DNA from: G963668605 sp963793625
GTDB taxonomy: Bacteria > Acidobacteriota > Terriglobia > Bryobacterales > Bryobacteraceae
Length of the DNA: 64,000 bases
Reading direction: 5' to 3'
Assembly (NCBI GenBank): GCA_963793625.1
Contig: CAWCAT010000015.1
Coordinates: 186,001 to 250,000, forward strand
Below, piece by piece: positions 10,701 through 19,277 of this stretch (position 1 is its first letter; the number at the start of each line of letters is the position of its first letter). Under the pieces are notes generated by a model. It had not been told where the DNA came from. It was given only the letters and a program-made list of their open reading frames with translations, and did not search any database. A program made the translations under genes and the position numbers.

Positions 10701-10838
10701 GTGATTTTTGGCTCGGAATCAGGAAACGGAGCGCGCTTACGGCTGTACTGGGCTAACAAGGCGACGGCCATCACGTCCGACATTCCGAGCGAAGCGGCCC
10801 TGATGCCGGAGAACTGGGGCCGTTTCCGGTTCGAATAA
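7713..10838 (+). CDS. Large exported protein: FlgD-like Ig domain, NHL-type propeller, CBM9/DOMON-like C-terminus
   Basis: A 1041-residue protein with a Sec signal ('RIAVLCVAQVLAWAGTPAVPA'). Residues ~30-110 resemble the FlgD Ig-like domain ('LVIDDAHGRRVRNL', 'LWDGADDQGQPVPAGPYRW'). Residues ~190-700 carry repeats of the NHL/six-bladed propeller type ('PASLCVDSDGAIYVSDRGKA', 'HPRGLTVDAKGLLWVMEEDD'). The last ~200 residues ('HDRENLYLAYDVTADRPFQN', 'GDSVDLMFGVN') look like a CBM9/DOMON-like sugar- or haem-binding sandwich. No catalytic residues are evident; ligand binding in polysaccharide or lipid metabolism is a guess. Bases 8655-9019 recur as a damaged copy at 32446-32811. The start has no strong ribosome-binding site. 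Confidence 0.75.
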   Translation: MRNGRIAVLCVAQVLAWAGTPAVPANDIVVKTAPSADHQVELRYTLPSDGFVTLVIDDAHGRRVRNLIGAAPRPAGPHTELWDGADDQGQPVPAGPYRWRVLRHSGVGIEYMLSYGNPGNPPWASADGKGGWGADHTNPHAAVTIPGGVVLGWPMAESGWFLIGVGPDGRKDWGLKNRFAFGDTIINLASDGEYLYVASEQNTAPLMRYYKKMAHGVLYRYRLSDRKLAKFGDQDEVVITDKMEGNVRGLALAADTAYVSLSKENRIAAISLSTGKLAPEKDIVIDAPTVLAMDKAGSLLVLSGSKILRVNLQTRKAATLVSQGLEDPASLCVDSDGAIYVSDRGKAQQVKIFDAGGRLLRTIGSAGGRIPRGPHQLLGMYHPRGLTVDAKGLLWVMEEDDHPQRVSVWNAGTGAFVREYIGAPHYGALDGAVASFDKTMAFGEGVQYRLDWDKKTYTLVGTPGRAANDEDVFGRAVVRRLFQRNGRLLTASNGHVQVIAELKDGVLHPLAAVGEIKELTRRMGMYTGAIARKIEQLRASGAKLDPRGNPDRDVAFIWTDQNGDGIPQDSEFVWKEGRRWGAYWGTSIGDDFTVFMQSAGNVYRLPATAWNAHGAPVYTFESATALPFTGSADHSAVLPDGMLIVNGKPLLQGIDTATGRQVWTYPNIWGGVHGSHTADVPAPGRLIGPLSVTGAASVGGQAGTLFAMNGNLAQQFLMTSDGLWVGAVMRDWRLAKVEDMYTVPDEDFGGYFWRDQKSGEVYLEAGKSEYRLYRVTGLDTIRRSEGQFSLSPGLADAAVTRVAARKAPRQNVPSTAIVRLAEPLKITGHLEDVPAKMQFTEVVADAGSKFRFALGHDRENLYLAYDVTADRPFQNNGQIMKQMFNTGDSVDLMFGVNPSADPHRKAGPGDNRLLLTLRDGKPLAVLYKQVDPKRTWPVAFVSPSRAIYFGNVIELPDLKMAVTRSQTGYVLTASVPLATLGINPDSAATYLIGDVGVIFGSESGNGARLRLYWANKATAITSDIPSEAALMPENWGRFRFE

Positions 10839-11087
10839 GCTTGCGCCGCAGGGTCGCACCAGGGAGCATCCGACGAACGCGAACGGGTGAGCAGCGCCGG
10901 GGCATATAGGAGACGAGCATCGTCGTGCCGTCCGGATAGGGTAGAGGCCCGAGTTTCCCTTGCCCTGCTGATCGGGTGAATTTCGAGCGGCGGGACGGCA
11001 CTTTTGCGCATTTCAGGAGGGCGATTCAGGAGTCAGCAGCGTCATCCGGAACATGGCGTTCGACTTCGGCTGCTATCTACCCTTGTC
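10839..11087. other. Convergent intergenic gap, nothing recognised
   Basis: The gap lies between the plus-strand propeller gene and the minus-strand LarA-type gene. Open frames here lack starts and motifs. I see no clear terminator hairpin with a T-run on either strand. Confidence 0.4.
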
Positions 11088-12347
11088 TTACTCGCGGACG
11101 TAGGTCCAGAGGCCGCCGTGCTCGACCCAGAGCTGTTGGCTTCCCCGGAAGTCCTCGCGGCGGATTGAGGCCGGGTCGAGGTAGCCGAGGCCGACGGCTC
11201 TGCAGTCGACTTCGGAGATGCCGGTGGCGAGGGTGACCCGGAAGTCTTCGTTCACGCCGCGGACGTTCATCACGTGCGAGGCGATGTTGAGATTGAAGCC
11301 GGGATTGCGGGCGAGGAAATCGAGGACGTAGTTGCGGCCGTGGTAGCCAATCTGGCGGATCGCGGAGTCCATCGACGCATTGCTGTGAAACGCGTGGATG
11401 TGGGGCGCGAAGATGATCACTTCGGCGTCTGGCGCCAGCACGCCCGGGATCTGCAAGTAGTAGCTGCCTTTGCCCGCGGTCCAGATTTCGTCATAGACGT
11501 TGTGCATGCGCTGGACCACGCAGGTGAGTGGTTGCGGGACCTTTATGAAGTGGAGCTCCTTGGACAGCTCCACCGAACAGGCGAACGCTTGCTTAAAGCC
11601 TTCGAGACCGAGGCCGGAGAAGAGGCCCCGAATGCCCATGCCACCGTTGTCATCTTCCGCGCAAACCATGTTGAGTAGAAGGATGGGTGTGTCGCCGAGG
11701 CGGTCCATGATCATACCGGCCGCGCGATCGATGATCCGTCGGGCCGGATTGTCAGCCTGGCCAAGAATATTGGGCAATCCGACCAGGGCCGCGGCCCAAT
11801 GGAACGAAGCGGTAACATCGCCGCCGACGACGCCGGGGACGAGGAGTTTTGTTCCGCCCGCAAACCCTGCGGCCTCGTGGGGCTTGGTGGCAGCGATGCA
11901 GATGACGAGATCGTAGCCGGTGAAGATGTTGCTGTTGGCCGTGACCGGGATGGAATGGTTGATGCCGCCCGAGGTTTCGGCTGCGATGTAGGCGGCGGGT
12001 AATTCGCCGACCTGGGTGAGTTGGGCGGCGTTATCGTATTCGTGGCTGAAGAGGGTGTCGAGGCAGGGGGTGTCGCCGGTGAAGCCGAGTTTCGCCAGAG
12101 TTTCTTCTCGGGTCATCTTGCGATGTGTGCCGGCGGAGTTGAACGCGTCCAGCGTGCGCAGGCCGCGAGAGAGGAGGACCTCATGGGCGGCGCGAGCGAC
12201 CTGATCGGTGCAGTCGGTGCGCGAGTAGTCGGGGTGGATTACCAGGACACGGGCGGTGCGCGACAGGGGCTGGATCGCCGATTCAACGATACCTTGGATT
12301 TCGGCCTGGGTCAGGAACCCCTGAGGGGGGGCGCTAAGTCTGCTCAA
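11088..12347 (-). CDS. LarA-type racemase domain protein (nickel-pincer family, DUF2088)
   Basis: A homologue of lactate racemase LarA, which uses a nickel-pincer nucleotide bound through a lysine to epimerise 2-hydroxyacids. Counting from the longest possible start (12413), the key residues are H97 ('SAGTHRKM'), H179 ('TKPHEAAGF'), K189 ('GGTKLLVPG') and H205 ('TASFHW'). The 10- and 26-residue spacings match H174, K184 and H200 of Lactobacillus LarA, so the cofactor site is complete. I prefer a TTG start at 12347 because AGAGGAG lies 6 bases upstream of it; ATGs at 12413 or 12368 lack such a motif. No larB, larC or larE cofactor genes are in the window. The substrate may differ from lactate. 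Confidence 0.8.
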   Translation of the reverse strand: MSRLSAPPQGFLTQAEIQGIVESAIQPLSRTARVLVIHPDYSRTDCTDQVARAAHEVLLSRGLRTLDAFNSAGTHRKMTREETLAKLGFTGDTPCLDTLFSHEYDNAAQLTQVGELPAAYIAAETSGGINHSIPVTANSNIFTGYDLVICIAATKPHEAAGFAGGTKLLVPGVVGGDVTASFHWAAALVGLPNILGQADNPARRIIDRAAGMIMDRLGDTPILLLNMVCAEDDNGGMGIRGLFSGLGLEGFKQAFACSVELSKELHFIKVPQPLTCVVQRMHNVYDEIWTAGKGSYYLQIPGVLAPDAEVIIFAPHIHAFHSNASMDSAIRQIGYHGRNYVLDFLARNPGFNLNIASHVMNVRGVNEDFRVTLATGISEVDCRAVGLGYLDPASIRREDFRGSQQLWVEHGGLWTYVRE

Positions 12348-13099
12348 CTTGATCTCCTCTATTTCCATACTAGCCCTATTCGTGTTGACAAACCGCACTG
12401 CAGTCCGGTCCACGCTGCCGTCGAGGTCCTCATCGAAGGCGAAGGTATTGGGAAGGAACCTTTTGGAGCGTGGCGGAACGGCTCCGAGCCGCCGTTGCTA
12501 CCAAAGCCGTCGCTGCCCCCAACCTGGCGCGATTGCGGACCTGGAACAAAGGCAACGGGAAACGATCGGCGCATGCTCCGCGTTCAACCTGAAATTATTT
12601 AATGCGCCGGTTGGCCTGGCTGCCGAATCTCTGATTTCGGAGCCAACGGGCATGTTGAGAACTCACGACAGAGACCTGTTGATGAGCTGGGGATGGAACA
12701 TACCCAGGAATGGAATGTTGGTCCACTGGCGGGCAGGACGGCTTCCCTGGGAAGCCGCACCCGGCATCCGCTGACAGAAGACGTTGGAACTTTACGACTT
12801 GGTAGATTGATTTCATGTTGGACTTTGTAAGCTACCAGTGATTCGTAGGTAACGGAAATGAGAGTACTGTTTGTTCACTGTTTTGTCCTGACTATCGGAC
12901 TCTTTGGCTCAATGGAGTCATCTTCACGAAGCACATTAGTCGTCAAGATGGATAATGGTTCGCATCAGCTGTTCGTTTTTGATCGCCTCGCCATAGTGCG
13001 GCGAGCCCGCGTGTTGACGTGGGTCGTCTGCGCAAAGCGGACGGTTGCTCAGTTTCGAATTATCAATGCCTGCCGTATGCGTACAAATTGGGAGGCCCT
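12348..13099. other. Divergent intergenic region, no supported gene
   Basis: About 750 bases between the divergent LarA-type and MscS genes, so promoters for both must lie here. The frames at 12349-12774 and 12858-13106 show no motif, signal or ribosome-binding site, and the second overlaps the MscS start. I cannot point to a convincing promoter pair. Confidence 0.4.
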
Positions 13100-14776
13100 A
13101 TGTTGACTCGAACAGCCCGCCGGGTAATCCAGTTGCCTGTGGCGCTGCTGGTACTGATGTCCGTCACCCTGGCCCAAGCTCCAGCAGTGCGCGAGAGCCC
13201 CAGCGATGACCCCGGAATCGCCCCGCGAACAGCTCCCGTTACATTAGACGGCGAGACGCTGTTCCGATTGCGAGGCGTTTCCGCGTACCCGGCCGAAAAG
13301 AGGGCGGCAGATGTTTCCCAGCGAATACGGGCTTTGGCTGACGATCCTACGTTCTCCCCTGAGATGCTGCGCGTGGTGGAGGAGGAAGGCTACCACACCA
13401 TCAGGGCGCGCGATACGACCGTGACGGCAATCCTGAATGCGGACGCCACTCTGGAAGGAGTAACTGTCCCCATTTTGATCAAGACGACGGTCAAACGCAT
13501 CGGCGATGCGATCAAAGCATACCGGATAGCGCGTAGTCCGCAAGTACTCTGGCAGAACAGTATCCATGCGCTCGGTGTCACGCTGGGCTCTGTAATTGGC
13601 CTGTTCCTGTTCTTATGGATCTACAAGCGTTTCGAAAAGTGGGCCGAAACGTTCTGCAAGCGTAGAGTCGAGCAAGTTCAGATACCAGCCCTCGGCGTCA
13701 TCCAGAGCGATCGCCTGTGGACAACCGTGCTCAACGGTTTGCGGTTCACCCGTACCATGCTATTGGTGATCGGAGTCTTGGCGTATCTTAACGTCGTTCT
13801 TGCCTTGTTTCCCTGGACTCGACCATTCTCACAGCGAGTTTTCGAAATTGTACTCGATCCGCTGCGGACTATGGGGATGGGGCTTTTCCACGCGCTTCCG
13901 GATCTTGCGTTCCTTGCGGTGTTGTTCTTTGTGATCCGTTTCCTGCTGAGACTGACCCGAATGTTCTTCGAGGCAATTAGCCGGGGTGCCGTCAGCATGT
14001 CTGGATTCGACCCCGAGTGGGCGGCACCGACCTATCGCATTGCCCGCATTCTCATCATCTCGTTCGCGCTCATCGTCGCTTATCCCTACCTGCCCGGTTC
14101 GGGGTCGGAAGCGTTCAAGGGAGTTTCGCTCTTCATTGGCGTCATCTTTTCGCTGGGCTCCTCGGGAGCGATCGCGAACATCATCGCGGGTTACTCGCTA
14201 ACGTACCGGCGCGCCTACAAGGTAGGCGACAGAATCAAGATCGGAGACGTTGTCGGAGACGTTGATCAAATCAGGCTACAGGTCACACACATCCGTTCGT
14301 CGAAGAACGAGGAGATCGTCATCCCGAATTCCGTAATTCTCAACAGCAACGTCCTGAACTACTCGTCGATGGCCAAGCAGCACGGACTCATCCTCCACAC
14401 CACAGTAGGAATCGGCTACGAAACTCCCTGGCGCCAGGTAGAGGCGATGCTGCTTCAGGCCGCCGGGAAGACGGAAGGGATTCTTCGAGAACCTCCCCCG
14501 TTTATTCTGGAAAAGGAATTGGGCGACTTTGCTGTCACCTACGAACTCAATGTGTATTCCGACGAGCCTACAAAACAGCCAAGGATCTATGCTGCACTTC
14601 ATCGCAACATTCTGGATGTATTCAACGAGTACGGTGTCCAGATCATGACGCCCTCCTATGAGGCGGATCCCCCCGAGCCCAAACTGGTGCCGAAGGACAA
14701 CTGGTTCGCAAAGCCTGCCAGTGGCACTGCACTCGCACCGAATGCCGGAGCCAAAGGTGACCACGTCAGCGCATGA
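13100..14776 (+). CDS. MscS-family mechanosensitive channel with signal peptide
   Basis: A 558-residue small-conductance mechanosensitive channel. The start at 13100 follows GGGAGG and begins a signal-like 'RVIQLPVALLVLMSVTLA'; the longer frame from 13019 is not needed. After a ~130-residue periplasmic region come several membrane segments ('ALGVTLGSVIGLFLFLWIY', 'LLVIGVLAYLNVVLALF', 'LAFLAVLFFVIRFLL', 'ILIISFALIVAYPYL'). The pore helix is 'LGSSGAIANIIAGYSL', followed by the MscS beta-domain ('YKVGDRIKIGDVVGDV', 'IPNSVILNSNVLNYS') and a cytoplasmic alpha/beta domain. It should release solutes on osmotic downshock. A small helical gene follows after 33 bases and may be co-transcribed. Confidence 0.9.
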   Translation: MLTRTARRVIQLPVALLVLMSVTLAQAPAVRESPSDDPGIAPRTAPVTLDGETLFRLRGVSAYPAEKRAADVSQRIRALADDPTFSPEMLRVVEEEGYHTIRARDTTVTAILNADATLEGVTVPILIKTTVKRIGDAIKAYRIARSPQVLWQNSIHALGVTLGSVIGLFLFLWIYKRFEKWAETFCKRRVEQVQIPALGVIQSDRLWTTVLNGLRFTRTMLLVIGVLAYLNVVLALFPWTRPFSQRVFEIVLDPLRTMGMGLFHALPDLAFLAVLFFVIRFLLRLTRMFFEAISRGAVSMSGFDPEWAAPTYRIARILIISFALIVAYPYLPGSGSEAFKGVSLFIGVIFSLGSSGAIANIIAGYSLTYRRAYKVGDRIKIGDVVGDVDQIRLQVTHIRSSKNEEIVIPNSVILNSNVLNYSSMAKQHGLILHTTVGIGYETPWRQVEAMLLQAAGKTEGILREPPPFILEKELGDFAVTYELNVYSDEPTKQPRIYAALHRNILDVFNEYGVQIMTPSYEADPPEPKLVPKDNWFAKPASGTALAPNAGAKGDHVSA

Positions 14777-14809
14777 GAACCTCGGCTATCCGGAACGGAA
14801 CGGTAGCGC

Positions 14810-15233
14810 TTGCGCGTCGCGGATCTCATCCGAAAAGTCGAAGACGGTGTGGACGAATTCCGAAAATACCTGGAACGCCGGGGCGACGACACCCGCGAAC
14901 GTGCGACTAACACTCAGGAGACACCAACTCGCCGGCGCAGCTCGGATTCCAGTACGCAGGCCCGGAGGGCAAAAGCCTCTCAGACAAAAGACGAACTGGA
15001 CGATGCACTAGGCGACCTTAACCGCAGCACCAACCGTTTGAGGCGAAAGTTCGACGCGACGGACACCTGGATGGAATCGAAGGTCCAGGTCGAGCGCGAG
15101 GTCGATGACGGCCGCAAAATCAACCAGCATGTTGCTAGAGGGAATTACGGCAGCGAAGTGGCACGCGGGGGTGTTGCGGTCAGGGATCAACGAGCTGGCG
15201 CGAGCTTATGGAGTCGCACCGCTGGGAATCTGA
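14810..15233 (+). CDS. Small charged helical protein, probable frameshift near its end
   Basis: The frame starts at a TTG ('RVADLIRKVEDGVDEFRKYL') 33 bases after the MscS gene and encodes a charged, helix-rich protein with no recognised domain ('LNRSTNRLRRKFDATDTWM'). As read, it runs to 15250 with an unlikely Gly/Ala tail. Removing one G from the five-G run at 15167-15171 switches to a frame ending 'LRSGINELARAYGVAPLGI' and TGA at 15231-15233, a much more protein-like ending. I therefore annotate 14810-15233 with a one-base insertion, either a sequencing error or a real mutation. The function is unknown; the location suggests a link to the channel. Confidence 0.55.
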
Positions 15234-15627
15234 ACGGACTTGAAGCGTGATTCCCTGGTGAGGATCGGATGAAGGCGGGCGCCGCGCTCCTGCCGAATCA
15301 GCGGCAAGGAGATCCAATATGTTGAAAGCGCAATCGCTGGTTGACGAGGCCTGTTACGTACGCCAGCAGCCGCACCCATTTGTTGTCGCGCATGGTGAAC
15401 GAACATCATACGCGGTCTGACGCGGAGGCGGTGGCGATAGATTGTTTGACCATACGGGATCCAGTTTCCGGACCATACCGGCAGCAACGCGAGAAGCCTG
15501 AGGTCATCAAACAATCCGCCCAGCGCAGCTCGTGCAACGCTGAGAAGCGCCCTGGGTGTCAGCGGCGACAGTCCACGAGCGAAAGGCGCTTGCGGCAGCG
15601 CAGTCGGGACATTCGCGTGCGCCAAAC
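15234..15627. other. Intergenic region with a possible very small ORF
   Basis: The gap between the MscS neighbour and the hybrid kinase end. A 33-codon plus-strand frame from 15319 ('MLKAQSLVDEACYVRQQ') has AAGGAG seven bases before its ATG, but it resembles nothing known to me and may be a remnant. The longer frames on both strands (15206-15625, 15341-15700) are compositionally poor proteins and overlap the kinase end. I do not call a gene. Confidence 0.3.
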
Positions 15628-17751
15628 CTACTGCCGCGCGGAATCTTCCAGGGTCTTTTGGATGCTCTCGATAAGTTCAGCAGCCCTATATGGCTTTTGA
15701 AGAAACCCGGCCACTACATCGGAGTCTAATCTCCTTACGCGCCAGATCCTCGGTATACCCACTCGTGAAAATTATGGGCACGCCAGGCTGAATCTCTCTG
15801 ATTAACCGGAAAGCAGTGTGGCCGTCCATTACGGGCATGGCCATGTCCAATAATACTGCTGCGATCCTGGGGGCGTTCTGTCGGAAGATCTCAACACCTT
15901 CCCCGCCATGCTTGGCGACCAAGACCGAATACCCGGCGTTCTCAAGTATCATTCCGGCCAATTTCGTCAGCGCGGGCTCGTCGTCCACCACCAGGATGGT
16001 ACCGGCGCCATGCGGACTGATTACCGACGGCGGATCGACCAGTTTCAAAGCCCTCGGCCGGCACCCCCGGAAAAGACACTGTGAAAGTTGTACCTTGCCC
16101 TGGAACGCTGTCCACATTCATCTTTCCCTTGTGACCACGAATGATGCCCGACACGGCAGCCAGGCCCAATCCCCGGCCCGTGAATTTCGTAGTGAAGAAC
16201 GGGTCAAACATCCTCGCCTTGGTGGCCTCATTCATGCCAGATCCGGAATCTTTCACCTCCATGAAAACGTCCGTTCCAGCCTCCGAAACTCCAGTCGATA
16301 CCCGCACTGTTCCCCCCTCCGCTGCGATGGCTTCAGCGCCATTGATGATCAGGTTCATCACCACCTGGCGGATCTGACTGGCATCTCCCTGGATCCAGGG
16401 CAATCCCGGCGTGAGCAAAAGATCCAACTTGACGTTCTTTGGAATACTGGCGGAAATCAATGGCAGCATCTCCGATATCAATGACGGAAAAATCGAAGCG
16501 GCTGATGACGAATCTGCCCTTGCCCGAATAGGCTAACAATTGGGCGACCAACTCCGCCGCCCGCTCGCCGGATTGCTCTGCAATTTCGACCATCGGATAG
16601 GCGGGGTGGTCCGGAGTCAAGCTGGTTTTGGCATAGCTCAAACCGCCAATGATGCCGGTCAGCAGGTTATTGAAGTCATGAGCGATGCCGCCAGCCAAGA
16701 CCCCAATACTTTCCAATTTCTGCGCCTGCTGCATCTCCTCTTGCGTCCGGCGGACCTCGGTATCATCGCGAATCAGTAATCCATACTCTTGGCCCATCGA
16801 AGCGAGCATGCCGATGCCTAAGAAGCGCGAGCCGTCCTTACGGATCCACCAGCCTTCGCGATAAACCGAGCCCAACCGGTCAGCCTCAGACCATGCGAGC
16901 TGCTGCGCCTCTCGATGAACAGCTTCGGGGGCGACGAGACATACGGCCTCCTGGCCCATGATTTCGGCTTCGGTATAGCCAAATAGGCTCTCAGCGCCGG
17001 AATTCCAACTCGTTATACAGCCGGTGGTGCGATCCCTGGTGATGAGCGCATAATCCTTGACGCCGTCAATGAACAGGCGATAGCGCTGGTTGGTTTGGGC
17101 CAGCATTCTGTGGAGAAAAGCAGCGTAGCGTTCCCCCAAAAATGCCTGGCCGAGGGACATCAATAGATCAGCGTATAACCGCAAGGTACGGCGCGTGACG
17201 GGAACCTGTTGGATAGCCTGTTGCCACAATTGCTGCCGTGAGATCCCCAAGTCCCTGGCCACTCGCTGCAATGGTAAGGGTTCGGGGTAATGGCTGAAGA
17301 CCTGACCCGCAATCAGAGATCCCAAGCGGTGACCGCCCAGGGAGAGCGGCACCGCTGCATGCGCCAATCCTGCCTGGTCCTCTACAATGACCACACTACC
17401 TGTTCTCAGGGCGTCTGCTACCGCGCTGCAAACTTGAGGAGGCCGCGCCAGACAAAACGGGCAACCGGCATTCGTTTTCGGCATTGCCGCGCGTGCCAAC
17501 AGCCAGGTGGGCTGCGGATTGTGGCATTCCCCCAGCCGGCGACCCTCGGAATCGGTCAGGGCAACGGCCAGTTTCATGGTTCCGGCAAACGTCGCCAGGA
17601 CTTTGTGCCAGCCCTCCGGGTCGAGCAGCTCGTCGCACAGCCCCTGTGACATATCTACATGACGGAGTTCCTGCTCAGCGAGACTGGCCTGTTTTCTGAA
17701 GTTCTCGGCAGCCCCGTGTACGAGGTTGGCAATCTCCTGGCGCGATATCAT
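15628..17751 (-). pseudogene. Hybrid histidine kinase (PocR-PAS-HisKA-HATPase-receiver) with three frameshifts
   Basis: A ~700-residue sensor kinase read in four frames. Residues ~35-190 match the PocR ligand-binding domain ('CPFCLARPPQVC', 'LIAGQVFSHYPEPLPL'), and ~225-335 a PAS domain. The dimerisation box is 'GGIAHDFNNLLTGI' with phospho-accepting H358. The ATPase part ('NLIINGAEAIAAEGGTVRV', 'MFDPFFTTKFTGRGLGLAAV') lies in a second frame after ~16485. The receiver ('ILVVDDEPALTKLAGMILE', 'LDMAMPVMDGH') lies in a third frame after ~16030. The end ('AGFLQKPYRAAELIESIQK') lies in a fourth frame after ~15728. Each switch is explained by one base. The start overlaps the stop of the KaiC-like gene by four bases (ATGA), so the two are translationally coupled. 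No membrane segment is seen. As assembled, only a truncated protein would be made. Confidence 0.8.
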
Positions 17752-19265
17752 TGTGAATCCACTGTCCGGGCAGCGGCGGGCAGGCGGCTCGGAGCCCGGC
17801 TCAAGACGCTGGCGTAGCTCGCAAGCGGGTGGGCGTTTGCGACGTCCTTGTTAAAGGGCAGAAGCGTGATTCCGCCTTGCCCAATTACGTACTCGCGGCT
17901 ATCGAACTCGTGCGGGCTGCCTCGTGCCTTGACAACGGTCAGGCAGCGGCGCAACGTACTGTTGATCTCCACGAGACTCAGCAAAATGATATTGTCCACG
18001 ATCGAACTCACGGGGAAGTCCGGCATAAAAGACGAGAGGCCCAGAAACTCCGGATTCTCATAGGCAAAGAAGGTAGTCATGAGTCGATGCTTGCTGTAGG
18101 CCACGAGGGCATGAAAGAAGTCGCGGTAGACAGCCTGGTCGGCCAAGGCGGTGCTGTAACTCGTCATTCCATCAATGACCATACGCTGAACGTCGTGCTC
18201 CTCGATGGCTCGGACGATCTTTGCAAAATGGGCATCAATATTCAATTCTTGAGGGCTATCGAACAGGACATGGATAGTGCCTTCGTCGATTTGCGATTGC
18301 AGATCCAGGCCAAGGGTTTCGGCATTGCGGACGATCTGCGCCGGGTGCTCATCCAGCGAGATCAGCAGTCCTCGCTTATTCTGCCTGAGCGCCCCTTCCC
18401 GCAGAATCTGCGTGCCGAGTACGGTCTTGCCCACTCCCGAAAGCCCGACCACCATCGTGGTGGACCCATCAAAAATGCCGCCGCCGAGCAAAGTATCCAA
18501 AGCATCCACACCGATTACGGAGCGCCTGGCCTTGGATGTGGGCTGGTCCAGATTGAACGGGAGAGGCGCTTGAACCCGGCGGAACACTTCCAGGCCTTTA
18601 CCATCGCAAATCTGTAAAGTATGCTCGCCAGGCTCATAATTCTGACCCCGGCTTTTGACGATCTCAATGCTACGGTGGATGCGCCGGTTACGCAACTCTC
18701 GCTTTACCCGAATCACCGTGTCAACAAGGAATTCCACTGCTTCCGATGTCAGTTGTGAGTTAGGGTAGGCTCCGAGTTCGTGGGACAGCACAGCCGTCAG
18801 ATGCTCGCGGTTTAGGCCTTCGATGAGTTGTTGAAGGAGTTCGCGGTAAGAATCGGGGCTGTCCGAAGCCTTGCGCAACAGCCCGATACCATCGATAAAG
18901 ATTCGCTGAGCGCCTATTTCGAGCGCTGTCTCGAGCAGCAGGCTATCAGCCGAACGCAGTTCCTGCTCGAGCACCTGCGGGCTGGTAAATACGATCTGAA
19001 GCTTTTTCTGCGCCTGAAGTGCTGCAAGGTCCCAGCCCAGCGTGGCCGCGTCACGAATGAGTTTATCCGGACTGACCTCAAATACTACGATGATCCCGGG
19101 CTCAGCGAATTCAGTGATTCCCCGGTAAATGAACTCTACCCCAAGCAGGGTCTTGCCGCTGCCGGTAGTCCCTTCGACGAGGATCACGTTGGTCCTCGGA
19201 ATCCCACCCATCAGAAGGGAATCAAGACCGGCAATACCAGTCCGGATCAAATTGTCATTGGGCAT
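17748..19265 (-). CDS. Double-domain KaiC-like RecA-superfamily ATPase
   Basis: A 505-residue protein with two KaiC-type ATPase domains, the length and layout of KaiC. Walker A motifs are 'GTTGSGKT' (32-39) and 'GLSGVGKT' (274-281), each preceded by the KaiC-style 'GIAGLDSLLMGGIP' and 'GVDALDTLLGGGI'. Walker B-type strands are 'RIFIDGIGLL' and 'RMVIDGMTSY'. Such proteins outside cyanobacteria usually act as ATP-driven signalling hubs coupled to histidine kinases. No kaiA or kaiB is present, so a circadian clock is not implied. A GAAAGGACG site precedes the ATG. It sits between an HTH gene (12 bases upstream) and the PocR kinase (4-base overlap), forming a three-gene operon. Confidence 0.88.
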   Translation of the reverse strand: MPNDNLIRTGIAGLDSLLMGGIPRTNVILVEGTTGSGKTLLGVEFIYRGITEFAEPGIIVVFEVSPDKLIRDAATLGWDLAALQAQKKLQIVFTSPQVLEQELRSADSLLLETALEIGAQRIFIDGIGLLRKASDSPDSYRELLQQLIEGLNREHLTAVLSHELGAYPNSQLTSEAVEFLVDTVIRVKRELRNRRIHRSIEIVKSRGQNYEPGEHTLQICDGKGLEVFRRVQAPLPFNLDQPTSKARRSVIGVDALDTLLGGGIFDGSTTMVVGLSGVGKTVLGTQILREGALRQNKRGLLISLDEHPAQIVRNAETLGLDLQSQIDEGTIHVLFDSPQELNIDAHFAKIVRAIEEHDVQRMVIDGMTSYSTALADQAVYRDFFHALVAYSKHRLMTTFFAYENPEFLGLSSFMPDFPVSSIVDNIILLSLVEINSTLRRCLTVVKARGSPHEFDSREYVIGQGGITLLPFNKDVANAHPLASYASVLSRAPSRLPAAARTVDSQ

Positions 19266-19277
19266 GTACGCGTCCTT

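Noticed and set aside
13019..13099. Longer start for the MscS gene
   Set aside because: The extension lacks a ribosome-binding site; the ATG at 13100 has GGGAGG and begins a proper signal sequence.
17748..19265. Interpretation of the KaiC-like gene as a circadian clock
   Set aside because: No kaiA or kaiB is present, and KaiC homologues are common in non-clock signalling operons.
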